DNA of 64,000 nt from an uncultured Caryophanales bacterium (GTDB lineage Bacteria; Bacillota_I; Bacilli_A; RFN20; CAG-826), in the NCBI GenBank assembly GCA_946612115.1, contig CAMOEI010000004.1, positions 1 through 64,000 on the forward strand, in the 5' to 3' direction. Position numbers and translations under genes: made by a program. Below the pieces are notes generated by a model. The model was not told the DNA's origin. It made no database searches and was given only the letters and a program-made list of their open reading frames with translations. Of the stretch, positions 18,603 to 27,866 are shown piece by piece (the stretch's first letter is position 1; each line of letters begins with the position of its first letter).

Positions 18603-20051
18603 ATGGATATCAAGGACAAATCATCTGTCATTTTTAATAACGTCATAGATAAGAAAACTATCAAAAAAGCCAACAAAAGTAAGGCGAAATTTATAAAAAA
18701 GTTTGGTGATGACACTCAAAAAGAGTATCACCTTGGTCTAGAAGAGATTCCAACTTTAGACTTTATTGGAACACAAAATTTAGTGTTATCAGATAAGCCT
18801 CTTAAGTTACCAGAAAAACCAGTTATTGTTGGTAACATAAGAATGGGTTTTGGTCACTATCGTATTTCTATTGCTTTAGCGAGCTGTGCGAAAGCGTTAG
18901 GCTATAATCCAGTTTGGATGGATTTAGCTAGTTTTGATGCGACTGGAAGCAAGATGATTAGATATCAAAACGATTTATATTCTATGGCTTCTAGACTTTC
19001 TCAAAAGATTGCTTTATTTAACAAACTTTTCTGGGAACCACTTAATAGTGAAGGCTTTAGACAAATCACTTATAATGCGGCAGATCAAAAAAATAGTGAG
19101 TTATTAGCTCCTTTATATCATGATCTTCCTAAGGATGTTCCTTTTGTGGCCACTCACGTTTGGCCTTCTCAAGGAGCAGTTCACGCAGGCTTAACTCACG
19201 TAGTTAACGCAATTCCTGATAACTGGCCAATGGCGTTACATCTTTCAGAAGGTGCGATTCACGTTGTTCAAACACCATTTGCCTATCTAGGATATAAAAT
19301 GCTTAACGGCATGGCTAAAAAACCACTTAACGGAATTCCTGAAAGTGATTTATATGAAGTTGGTCATTATGTTGACCACGAACTCGTTGCTAACGTAGAA
19401 AAAGACGTTGAAGCAAGAGTTAATAGAATTCAAAAAGGTGAACCAATTAGAATTCTTACCTCTGTTGGAGGAGCGGGTGCAGGATCTAAGAGTTTCTTAG
19501 AGATCGTTAATCATCTCATTCCAATGGTTAAAGAGAAAAAAGTTGCTTTATTTATCAATCTTGGCGATCACAAAGATATGTATGATTTCATTTGTAAGAA
19601 GATCCCTGGATTCGATTCTATGTCAAAGACATATTTTGATGATTATGCTTCGACAAAGGAATTTGTTAAGAAGATGGAAAAAGAAGTTGTTGAAGGAATT
19701 CACGTCTTCTATCACAAAAACATCTTTGAAGCAGTTTATAGCACCAACTTATTAATGAGACAATCAGAAATCTTAATTACTAAACCTAGTGAATTAGCTT
19801 TCTATCCTGTTGTGAAGATTATGATGAAACATATTGGCGGACACGAAGTCTATGGCGCAGTTCACGCTCAAGAGATTGGTGATTCAACATTTGAATGTCC
19901 AGATAAGAAGAGCATGACTGAGATGCTTGATCGCTTAACAAGCGATAAAGAATTACTCATTCACTTAAATAAACAAATAATTAAGTTGAAGAAGATGGGC
20001 TATTACGACGGCGGATATAAAGCTGTCGAGTTGGCGGTCAAAGGAAAATAA
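18603..20051 (+). CDS. GT-B/MurG-MGDG-synthase-like protein of unknown function
   Basis: GNIRMGFGHYRISIALASCAKALG resembles the N-terminal glycine motif of MGDG-synthase-like GTs; SD AAGGAGAG. Confidence 0.4.
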   Translation: MDIKDKSSVIFNNVIDKKTIKKANKSKAKFIKKFGDDTQKEYHLGLEEIPTLDFIGTQNLVLSDKPLKLPEKPVIVGNIRMGFGHYRISIALASCAKALGYNPVWMDLASFDATGSKMIRYQNDLYSMASRLSQKIALFNKLFWEPLNSEGFRQITYNAADQKNSELLAPLYHDLPKDVPFVATHVWPSQGAVHAGLTHVVNAIPDNWPMALHLSEGAIHVVQTPFAYLGYKMLNGMAKKPLNGIPESDLYEVGHYVDHELVANVEKDVEARVNRIQKGEPIRILTSVGGAGAGSKSFLEIVNHLIPMVKEKKVALFINLGDHKDMYDFICKKIPGFDSMSKTYFDDYASTKEFVKKMEKEVVEGIHVFYHKNIFEAVYSTNLLMRQSEILITKPSELAFYPVVKIMMKHIGGHEVYGAVHAQEIGDSTFECPDKKSMTEMLDRLTSDKELLIHLNKQIIKLKKMGYYDGGYKAVELAVKGK

Positions 20052-20058
20052 AAAAATA

Positions 20059-20093
20059 CAGGCTAGCGGAACAAACGCTAACCTGTTTTTTTA
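20059..20093. terminator. Bidirectional terminator
   Basis: ACAGGCTAGCG-GAACAAA-CGCTAACCTGT-TTTTTT. Confidence 0.8.
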
Positions 20094-20096
20094 TGT

Positions 20097-21764
20097 CTAA
20101 AGATGAATCTTATCGTTAATTTCTTTTATCTTTTCTTTTGGGACTTTGACTACTTCTCTATCCATAGTAACAAAGCCATTTAATTCTTCTTCAACATCAC
20201 TTAATTGAGTGTAGATTGAAGCGCTTAATCCAAATGGGACATTTTTAATTACATCACGATTTATGCAAGCCTCATACGCTTTGATAAATTCCTCAGGAGT
20301 TTTATATCCTTTATAGACCTGTTTTCCTTTCATCTCGTGACCTTCAATTTTTAGGTAAAAACCACCAAATTCAGATAAAATAATGGCTCTTTGCTGAATT
20401 TTTGGCAGTTTTACACGCTTAAAATAGACATGAAGTGATTTAGTATCTGAGATTTTTTGATCGTGCCAACCAGAGGCGTGATCATAGATTCTTGTATTAT
20501 CAATTTGTCTCATTTTTTCTAAGACTTCTTTCGCGTCAAATTGACCCCAACCTTCATTAAAAATTGTCCATAAACCGATGCATGGAAAGTTATATAGATA
20601 GTGGATAATTCCTTCCATTTCTTCTAAGGCAAATCTTCTTCCTTCTTCATCACTTCTAGCGAACTTTTTATAGTTATGGTCATTATGATGAATTCCAGTA
20701 ATTAATGGGAAGGCAATCGTGGAGAATTTATAGTTAGTTCCTCCATTGATAAAATCTTGCCAGACAATTAGTCCCTGCCTATCACATTCATAATAAAATC
20801 TTGGCGCTTCAATCTTGATGTGTTTCCTTACTGTGTTAAATCCTAAATCTTTAATTAGTTTTACATCATTTTGATAATCTTCATAGTTTCTTGGAGTTAA
20901 TAATCCTCCAGGGAAATAACCTTGATCTAAAACACCTTTCATAAAGTAAGGTTTGTTGTTTAACGCTAGTCTAGGGATGTTATTTTCGTCTTTAACGACT
21001 GAAAATTTTCTCATCGCAAAATAGCTAGTTACTTCATCGGTGTCTGTACTGATTTTGATGATGTATAAATATGGGTCTTCAGGAGACCATAAGTGCACAT
21101 CTTTTATTTTGATATGATTATCGACGTTTGGACTTATTGGTCGATCGCTTCCACATATATGTATTTCAGCGTATTTCGCTGTTGTGGAAATATTGATAAC
21201 AACTTCCTCTTTATCGATATCAGGTGTAATTTTTATATCTTTGATATAATCAATTGGAACAGATTCGATATAAACTGGTAAATAGATACCAGAATTAGGA
21301 GTGTACCAAATCCCTGAATGATTTAGCTTTTGCTTACCCCTAGAGTAATAAGAAGTATCAGAATAATCTTTAACCTTAACAATTAATTCATTTTCATCTT
21401 TTAGATAATCTTGAATTTCAAAACTAAATGGGAGATAGCCTCCGATATGTTTGCCAAGATATTCTCCGTTAAAAAATACTTCAGCGATTTGATCCACCGC
21501 TAAAAAGTGGAGGATGACTTTATCTTGAATTTCAAAATCTTTTAAATTGAACTTCAAACGATAAAAGAGCCACTCGTTTGGCTGCAAGACTCTTTTAACT
21601 CCACTTAAATCGCATTCAGGAGAATAAGGCACTAAGATTTTACCGTCATATTCTTCGGGTAAATCTTCTTTGGAAGATATTTTATAATCCCATTCTCCAT
21701 TAAGTGAGAGATATGATTCTCGATAAAACTGAGGATTTATATGTTCACTAAGCGGCTTGGACAT
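20097..21764 (-). CDS. Glycoside hydrolase family 2 protein
   Basis: LNGEWDYKIS, FNTVRKHIK...YYECDRQGLIVWQDF, GLWTIFNEGWGQFD, EFGG. Confidence 0.88.
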   Translation of the reverse strand: MSKPLSEHINPQFYRESYLSLNGEWDYKISSKEDLPEEYDGKILVPYSPECDLSGVKRVLQPNEWLFYRLKFNLKDFEIQDKVILHFLAVDQIAEVFFNGEYLGKHIGGYLPFSFEIQDYLKDENELIVKVKDYSDTSYYSRGKQKLNHSGIWYTPNSGIYLPVYIESVPIDYIKDIKITPDIDKEEVVINISTTAKYAEIHICGSDRPISPNVDNHIKIKDVHLWSPEDPYLYIIKISTDTDEVTSYFAMRKFSVVKDENNIPRLALNNKPYFMKGVLDQGYFPGGLLTPRNYEDYQNDVKLIKDLGFNTVRKHIKIEAPRFYYECDRQGLIVWQDFINGGTNYKFSTIAFPLITGIHHNDHNYKKFARSDEEGRRFALEEMEGIIHYLYNFPCIGLWTIFNEGWGQFDAKEVLEKMRQIDNTRIYDHASGWHDQKISDTKSLHVYFKRVKLPKIQQRAIILSEFGGFYLKIEGHEMKGKQVYKGYKTPEEFIKAYEACINRDVIKNVPFGLSASIYTQLSDVEEELNGFVTMDREVVKVPKEKIKEINDKIHL

Positions 21765-23055
21765 CAGACTCTTTTTCTTTTCTCATTAATAAAATTAATG
21801 GTATAACAGTTAAAGCAATAATAATTGCGGCAAATAAGAAAATATATTCATTTGGGACAATCGCCATTTCGCCATAATCATTTAGCTTGAATGTTCCATT
21901 AATATAAGACACTCCTCGACCAATAAATGGACCAGTAACCATTGGAACCATGACGACGAACACCATCCTGACACCTTGGAATAATCCGGTTTCATTTTCA
22001 GGCGTGTAGTCTCTTATTTTTGCTCCTAATACAGCGGTGCTTACTAAGTATCCAGTCATCAAGATAATACCGCCGATAATGACAAGAATTTGACCTTTAA
22101 AGATAAATAGTAAAATTGCTCCAATAACCGCGGCGATTAAGGCGCTATAGACGAGTCTATATTTACCAATCTTGTCCATAAAGATTCCAAAGATAACTGT
22201 CAAAACACAGGCTGTTCCTAAAATTGGTCCAGCAGTGCTTACTAATTCAAAACCTCTAACTGATTGGACATAGACCATAAAATAAGGCATGAAGACTTGA
22301 ATGCCAATTGAGAAAACCATGAACGCTAATAAAGCGAGGTAGAGATTTGGACGGCTTTTAATAACGCTTGGTCTAAAACCATGAATGATATTTTTTAAAT
22401 ATGGTTCTTCTCTATTTGGACCTTTAACATCTTTTGGAAGAAGGAAGATTAATCCTAATCCACTTAAAGAAGTAATTCCTCCAAAGATCACGAAGAACCA
22501 AAGCCAGTTGAGTTCAACTCCTTCTTTTTTCTCTCCAACAAGCATTCCTTGAAGTAACACAACCGCAATCATTGCCACAAGCGGCAAAATAGACAAAACA
22601 GATTCGACTTTACCTCTATTTGAGGTTTCAGTATTATCAGTAACAAATGCGTTGAAGGCAGCATCATTAGCAGTGCTACCAAAGAAAGTCATTAAACAGT
22701 CAGCGATGACAATAAAGACCCCAGAAAGCATCGCACTATGAGCGACGATGTTATATTCTTTTCGATGATCTAAGAAAGCAAATAAGATAATTGAGATTCC
22801 CCAGATTATGTAACCTGATGAAATGAATAGCTTTCTTTTTCCTAACCGATCACTTAGTGCTCCCATAAATAAGGTTGTAATAGTTGCGGCGACCGCAGAA
22901 AAGACTGTCATATAGGTGATAAATCTAGAATCACCAGTGACATCAAAAACATAGACGTTTAGATAATTATTTTCGATTGCCCACGCTAATTGACCAATTA
23001 GTCCTGCAACAATAAAAGATAACCATTTTCTAATGCCGATTCTGCTATTTTCCAT
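21748..23055 (-). CDS. MFS transporter, probably sugar/glycoside
   Basis: About 12 TM segments; GALSDRLGKRK loop; overlaps the GH2 start. Confidence 0.82.
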   Translation of the reverse strand: MENSRIGIRKWLSFIVAGLIGQLAWAIENNYLNVYVFDVTGDSRFITYMTVFSAVAATITTLFMGALSDRLGKRKLFISSGYIIWGISIILFAFLDHRKEYNIVAHSAMLSGVFIVIADCLMTFFGSTANDAAFNAFVTDNTETSNRGKVESVLSILPLVAMIAVVLLQGMLVGEKKEGVELNWLWFFVIFGGITSLSGLGLIFLLPKDVKGPNREEPYLKNIIHGFRPSVIKSRPNLYLALLAFMVFSIGIQVFMPYFMVYVQSVRGFELVSTAGPILGTACVLTVIFGIFMDKIGKYRLVYSALIAAVIGAILLFIFKGQILVIIGGIILMTGYLVSTAVLGAKIRDYTPENETGLFQGVRMVFVVMVPMVTGPFIGRGVSYINGTFKLNDYGEMAIVPNEYIFLFAAIIIALTVIPLILLMRKEKESDVQAA

Positions 23056-23394
23056 ATTAAAAACCTCTAATCTTGTTTGAAATAAAACAGTTTTCCACTT
23101 CTATTATAGTGGTTTTTGCTTCTCTTTTGCTAAAAATTCATAGATTTTTATATTTATCACTACCTACAAAGTAGGTCTAATTATATATAGAAAAAAAGTT
23201 TGGGAAATTTTTTAAAAATTCCGAAAAATCGCCCTATTAATAAATGAGGACACTCGAAAATAAGTGTCCAACTTTTGATCTCTAGCGTGGTCTCCTAGTG
23301 AGAACTCGCTATTCGTTCTTTCTATGGTTTCTGGTCTAGCGATAATCCGATTGGAGTAACGCTGGAGCGAGATAATTAGGAGGAGGATCAGTTT

Positions 23395-23469
23395 ATGAAC
23401 AATGAATTGATACTTTTATTATTATTACTGTTCGCAGTACTAAGCAAAATAAAAGACCCTAAGGACTAA
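23395..23469 (+). CDS. 24-aa hydrophobic peptide MNNELILLLLLLFAVLSKIKDPKD (type I toxin-like candidate)
   Basis: SD TAGGAGGAGG 8-10 nt before ATG; TM-like Leu run with charged tail; absent from the ORF track because of its length. Confidence 0.55.
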   Translation: MNNELILLLLLLFAVLSKIKDPKD

Positions 23470-23512
23470 TTAGGGCCCAACCTATTTATAGTAAACCATG
23501 GCTCTAGACATT

Positions 23513-23518
23513 TGTCAA
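23513..23518 (-). promoter_or_regulatory. Candidate -35 box of an antisense promoter across the micro-ORF
   Basis: Minus strand reads TTGACA; only weak -10 candidates (TACTAT at 19 nt, TATAAA at 22 nt). Confidence 0.3.
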
Positions 23519-23590
23519 TGAGTGTCCTCGAACGATAAGAGAAACTTTGTTTTCGCCATTTATAGAGTTTCTTATTGACGTAAGTATTTC

Positions 23591-23619
23591 TTTACATGCT
23601 AGAAGCGATTTAATATAAT
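23591..23619 (+). promoter_or_regulatory. rpsF operon promoter
   Basis: TTTACA - 17 nt - TATAAT. Confidence 0.75.
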
Positions 23620-23642
23620 TAATGTCGCTGAAAAGCAATTAC

Positions 23643-23675
23643 TCTGCTGTTAAATAGATTAACAGCCGCTAGACC
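23643..23675 (+). promoter_or_regulatory. Candidate S6:S18 ribosomal protein leader
   Basis: CTGTTAA-ATAGA-TTAACAG hairpin followed immediately by CCG, just upstream of rpsF. Confidence 0.55.
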
Positions 23676-23690
23676 AAGGAGGAAAAGAAA

Positions 23691-23981
23691 ATGCGCAAAT
23701 ACGAAATTATGTACATTTTAAGAGCTGACTTAGAAGAAGCAGCGCGCAAAGAACAAATGGAGAAATTAGCAGGCATTATCACTTCTAATGGTGGTAAAGT
23801 CGAAAAGACTGATGAATCCATGGGATTACGCGAACTCGCTTATCAAATCAATGGTCAATCTAAGGGCTATTATGTTGTACTCGAAGCATCAATGGACAAC
23901 GCTTGTATCAATGAATTCAATCGTTTAGTCAGAATTGACGCTAGTGTCTTACGTCATCTTATCACTGTAGCACACAAATAA
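23691..23981 (+). CDS. rpsF: 30S ribosomal protein bS6
   Basis: MRKYEIMYILR start; syntenic with ssb and rpsR. Confidence 0.97.
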   Translation: MRKYEIMYILRADLEEAARKEQMEKLAGIITSNGGKVEKTDESMGLRELAYQINGQSKGYYVVLEASMDNACINEFNRLVRIDASVLRHLITVAHK

Positions 23982-23995
23982 GGAGGACAACGCTC

Positions 23996-24430
23996 ATGAT
24001 TAATCGTGTAGTTTTAGTGGGTCGCTTAACTAGAGACCCAGAATTAAGAAAAACCACATCTGGCAATCAAGTTTGTACATTTACCATTGCTATTGACAAT
24101 CGTCAAAAGAATCCTGATGGTAGCAAATCTACAAGTTTCATTCCATGTACCGCATGGATGAGCACTGCAGAAACCACAAGCAAATACGCCCGTAAAGGTT
24201 TACTCGTAGGCGTCGAGGGCCGCTTAAACCAAAGAAGCTATATCAAAGCTGATGGTAGCAAAGCTAGTGTCATCGAAGTTATCTGTGATTCTGTTCAATT
24301 CTTAGAAAGAAGAGAAGAAACAGTCGCTAACGAAGAAATGGATGTTCCACCATTTGATGATGGACCAGCCATTGACGAAGCAAAAAACTTAGATAGCATC
24401 GAAATTACCGACGACGACTTACCATTCTAA
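23996..24430 (+). CDS. ssb: Single-stranded DNA-binding protein
   Basis: [18 protein letters not shown]; acidic C-terminus DDDLPF. Confidence 0.97.
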   Translation: MINRVVLVGRLTRDPELRKTTSGNQVCTFTIAIDNRQKNPDGSKSTSFIPCTAWMSTAETTSKYARKGLLVGVEGRLNQRSYIKADGSKASVIEVICDSVQFLERREETVANEEMDVPPFDDGPAIDEAKNLDSIEITDDDLPF

Positions 24431-24449
24431 GAAAGGAAAATTATTTAAA

Positions 24450-24677
24450 ATGGCATTTAAAAAAGTTAGACCACACAAGAAGGTCTGTTATTTCAAGAAA
24501 AATAACATTACCCACATCGATTACAAAGATGTCGAAATGTTAAAAATGTTCATTGCTTCTAATGGAAAGATTTCCCCAAGAAGAACAACTGGAACATGCG
24601 CTAAGCACCAAAGAGAATTAGCCGTTGCTATTAAAAATGCAAGATTTATGGCTCTTCTCCCATACGTTGCTGACTAA
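24450..24677 (+). CDS. rpsR: 30S ribosomal protein bS18
   Basis: [50 protein letters not shown]. Confidence 0.97.
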   Translation: MAFKKVRPHKKVCYFKKNNITHIDYKDVEMLKMFIASNGKISPRRTTGTCAKHQRELAVAIKNARFMALLPYVAD

Positions 24678-24704
24678 TAAACACTCAAAGCACAGCAATA
24701 CAAA

Positions 24705-24731
24705 TTAAGTCGTCCAAATGGGCGGCTTTTT
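24705..24731 (+). terminator. Terminator T1 of a repeated family
   Basis: AAGTCGTCC-AAAT-GGGCGGCTT+T. Confidence 0.8.
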
Positions 24732-24835
24732 AATATCAATTAAGATTCTTTTGCTCCATATTATAATATATTCAATGTGTTTGACATTATGTCATCTATA
24801 ACAAATAATTGTTATAATGAATCGGGGGTAAAGCT

Positions 24836-25981
24836 ATGTTTAACAAAAAATCACAACAAAGAAATAGATGCCAATTATATGGTGGGCAAGGGAAGAAAGG
24901 CTATGATTGGTGGTGGCATTCTTTTACAGCCTATAACGCAAAAACAGGTGAACCACGCCCATTCTTTTTAGAATTCTTTTTAATCAATCCAAAAAGAGGT
25001 GGAGAAGAACCAGTATTTGGTCAATTAAAAGAAAATCAAGAAGCCGGTATCAAACCATCATACCTTATGGTCAAAATCGGCTACTGGGGGAAAGGTGCTA
25101 AGCAACTCCATCGTTTCTTTGGCTGGAAAAAGATAAAAGTTAATTATAAAGCACCATTTTCAATAAGCGCGGATGATTGTTATTTAGATGAGTATCAAAG
25201 TAGAGGAAATGTCTCCATTTCTAAAGAAGAATCGGAGAAACATCCTGAATATATGTGCGATTATGGTTCCATTTCATGGGATTTAAAAATAGAAAAAGAT
25301 ATCGCTTTTAATGTTGGTTATGGAGCGGGGTGGCTGTTTAGACATCTTCAACTTTTTGAAATGTTTTGGCACGCTGAAGGAATGAAATCTAGATTCTCAG
25401 GTACAATAATCGCGGACGGTGAAGAATACATTGTTAGAAAAGAAGATAGCTATGGCTATTCCGATAAGAACTGGGGCAAAGATTTTACATCTCCTTGGGT
25501 TTGGTTATCTAGCAACAATATGGTAAGTAATATCACTAATAAAAAACTAGAAAACAGTGTCTTTGATATCGGTGGTGGCCGTCCTAAAGTTGGATTTATT
25601 GCCTTAGAAGGCAAATTACTAAGTGCTTTCTACTATGAAGGCAAATGCTATGAATTTAATTTCTCTAAATTCTGGACAAATACTAGAACAAAATTTGATT
25701 GTTATGAAACAGATACACACATAGTGTGGCATGTCGAACAGAAGACTTGGAATAATAAAATGATTACTGATATAACTTGTTTAAAAGAGGATATGCTTCT
25801 TGTTAATTATGAAGCCCCAAACGGAAAGAAATTACATAACCGTTTATTTAATGGTGGTAATGGTGTGGGGCGTATTCAACTATTTCATAAAGGCAAACTT
25901 ATCGATGATATTAATGTCTATAATGTTGGCTGCGAATATGGAGAATATGGACTACCGACCATCTCTTATAAAAAACGATAA
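24836..25981 (+). CDS. Tocopherol-cyclase/CrtC-like (lipocalin-like) protein
   Basis: GYDWWWHSFTAYNAKTGEPRPFFLEFFLINP and C-terminal beta pattern; SD-like GGGGGT before ATG. Confidence 0.5.
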   Translation: MFNKKSQQRNRCQLYGGQGKKGYDWWWHSFTAYNAKTGEPRPFFLEFFLINPKRGGEEPVFGQLKENQEAGIKPSYLMVKIGYWGKGAKQLHRFFGWKKIKVNYKAPFSISADDCYLDEYQSRGNVSISKEESEKHPEYMCDYGSISWDLKIEKDIAFNVGYGAGWLFRHLQLFEMFWHAEGMKSRFSGTIIADGEEYIVRKEDSYGYSDKNWGKDFTSPWVWLSSNNMVSNITNKKLENSVFDIGGGRPKVGFIALEGKLLSAFYYEGKCYEFNFSKFWTNTRTKFDCYETDTHIVWHVEQKTWNNKMITDITCLKEDMLLVNYEAPNGKKLHNRLFNGGNGVGRIQLFHKGKLIDDINVYNVGCEYGEYGLPTISYKKR

Positions 25982-26004
25982 GCAAGATGCATTTAGGCTG
26001 AATT

Positions 26005-26031
26005 AAGTCGTCCACGAAGGGCGGCTTTTTT
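26005..26031 (+). terminator. Terminator T2 of a repeated family
   Basis: AAGTCGTCC-ACGAA-GGGCGGCTT+T-run. Confidence 0.8.
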
Positions 26032-26118
26032 GTGACAAAAAACCTTATCCCAAAGGGCAAAATTGAATAATTGCACTTTGGAATTGCACTTTGAGACAAA
26101 TTATGCTAATATTTTCCT

Positions 26119-27090
26119 ATGGAAAATAAATATTCAAATGAATACCTTATAGAGACAGGAATCGGTCTTCAAGATGTTGACGGTTTAAAAAACTCATCTT
26201 ATTTTTTGTCACAGGCAGACAAATATATTAATGGTGAAATATCTTTGGATGAGTTAGACAAAATTGTTAATTCATATTATGAAAATAAACCAGGTGAAGA
26301 TGAAAGAACCAAAGAAGCCGACATTGTTTCAAATAGAATTGCTCAAATCATTTCAGATGATTCTTTCACATTTACAGTAGGCCAGTTGGTTAGTATTCAT
26401 AAACGTTTGTTTGATGGTGTGTATAATCACGCTGGAAAATTAAGAGATTTTAATTTTATTAAAAAGGAATGGGTTCTTGATGGAAGATCTGTAATTTATG
26501 GCGATTATCATGATCTTCAATCGACTTTAGAATACGATTTTGAATCTGAAAGAAAATTTAAATATGTTGGTTTATCAAAAGATGAGATTATTGAACATTT
26601 AGCAACCTTTGTTTCTAATCTTTGGCAGATTCATGCATTTCAAGAAGGCAACACTAGAACTACTGCGGTATTCTTTATTAAATATTTAAGAAGCTTGGGT
26701 TTCGACGTTACTAATGATGTCTTTGCCAAAAATGCGTGGTATTTTAGAAACGCCCTTGTAAGAGCGAACTTTAGATTCATTGGAAAAGGGATTAATGATG
26801 ACAAATCTTATTTGATTTTATTTTTAAGAAATTTGCTTCTTAACGAACATAACATATTGAGAAATAGAGATTTACGCATCAGTGTTGATAAGGTGAATGA
26901 TAAACCTTTACCAAGAGAGCTGCGTGTTGTCGAATTAATTAAAGCAAATCCAAAAATAAGCATCGATGAATTGGCAAATAGAATTGGAGTATCTCCACGA
27001 ACCATTAAAAACATCACTGCTGTCTTGGTTAAAAATAATAAAATCAAAAGAATTAATGGCAAAAGATATGGCTATTGGAAAGTTATCTGA
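26119..27090 (+). CDS. Fic family protein with C-terminal winged helix
   Basis: HAFQEGNTRTTAVFF Fic-like loop; C-terminal ISIDELANRIGVSPRTIKNITAVL HTH. Confidence 0.88.
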   Translation: MENKYSNEYLIETGIGLQDVDGLKNSSYFLSQADKYINGEISLDELDKIVNSYYENKPGEDERTKEADIVSNRIAQIISDDSFTFTVGQLVSIHKRLFDGVYNHAGKLRDFNFIKKEWVLDGRSVIYGDYHDLQSTLEYDFESERKFKYVGLSKDEIIEHLATFVSNLWQIHAFQEGNTRTTAVFFIKYLRSLGFDVTNDVFAKNAWYFRNALVRANFRFIGKGINDDKSYLILFLRNLLLNEHNILRNRDLRISVDKVNDKPLPRELRVVELIKANPKISIDELANRIGVSPRTIKNITAVLVKNNKIKRINGKRYGYWKVI

Positions 27091-27118
27091 TTACGCTAAT
27101 TTTTGATATATTTTTTAT

Positions 27119-27796
27119 ATGACTAGTATTCAAAAATATTTACTATCTCAAAAGGATCAAAAATACCGTGTTTTTACTTTGCCTTTGATTCCTAATACTG
27201 ATGAAAAAACATTCATCGGTGTTCGTCTACCCATTTTAAAGAAATACGCCAAAGAATTAGAAGTTAAAGACAGAGAAGAATTCTTAAATTCTTTACCTCA
27301 TCAATATCATGAAGAAAATGTATTACACGCTTTTATTCTTTCAAACATAAAAGATTATGATGAATTCATTAAACGCGTTGATGTTTTTCTTCCATATGTT
27401 TCAAATTGGTCAGTGTGCGATACGATATGCAATAAGCACTTATACAAACATCTAGATAGATTAATTAAAGAAATATATGCTTGGCTTAAAAGCAAAGAAG
27501 TGTATCGCGTAAGATATGCAGTTAAATGTTTAATGAATTATTATTTAGGCGATGAATTTAAAGAAGGACATCTACTAAGAGTAGAAGAAATTAAACTCGA
27601 TGAATATTATGTGAAGATGATGGTTGCTTGGTATCTTGCCACTGGATTAGCAAAGAACTATGATTCGTTCATTAAAGCAATAGAAGAGAAAAAATTTGAT
27701 AAATTTACTCATAATAAGGCTATTCAAAAAGCAGTAGAGTCATATCGTGTGAGTGAAGAACACAAAACATATTTGAAAAGCTTAAAAGTGAAGTAG
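27119..27796 (+). CDS. DNA alkylation repair protein, AlkD-like
   Basis: GVRLPILKKYAKEL, HAFILSNIKDYDE, VSNWSVCDTIC, VMMAWYLATGLAK-type pattern. Confidence 0.85.
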   Translation: MTSIQKYLLSQKDQKYRVFTLPLIPNTDEKTFIGVRLPILKKYAKELEVKDREEFLNSLPHQYHEENVLHAFILSNIKDYDEFIKRVDVFLPYVSNWSVCDTICNKHLYKHLDRLIKEIYAWLKSKEVYRVRYAVKCLMNYYLGDEFKEGHLLRVEEIKLDEYYVKMMVAWYLATGLAKNYDSFIKAIEEKKFDKFTHNKAIQKAVESYRVSEEHKTYLKSLKVK

Positions 27797-27840
27797 TGGA
27801 CTATCAAAGTCCCAAAACAGGATTTATATTAATCTAAATT

Positions 27841-27866
27841 AAGCTGTCCATAACGGGCAGCTTTTT
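27841..27866 (+). terminator. Terminator T3 of a repeated family
   Basis: AAGCTGTCC-ATAAC-GGGCAGCTT+T-run. Confidence 0.8.

Larger units (their letters stand above)
23246..23530. repeat. Inverted repeat bracketing the hydrophobic micro-ORF
   Basis: GAGGACACTC at 23246-23255 and GAGTGTCCTC around 23520-23529 are exact reverse complements. Confidence 0.8.

Noticed and set aside
23162-23222. ACCTAC-AAA-GTAGGT (23162-23176) and GGAAATTTTTTAAAAATTCC as independent regulatory elements
   Set aside because: Could be terminator or operator parts of the adjacent MFS gene or the micro-ORF locus; not enough evidence to call separately
24777-24971. 64-aa ORF at 24777-24971
   Set aside because: Overlaps the start of the 24836 gene, no SD, no family resemblance
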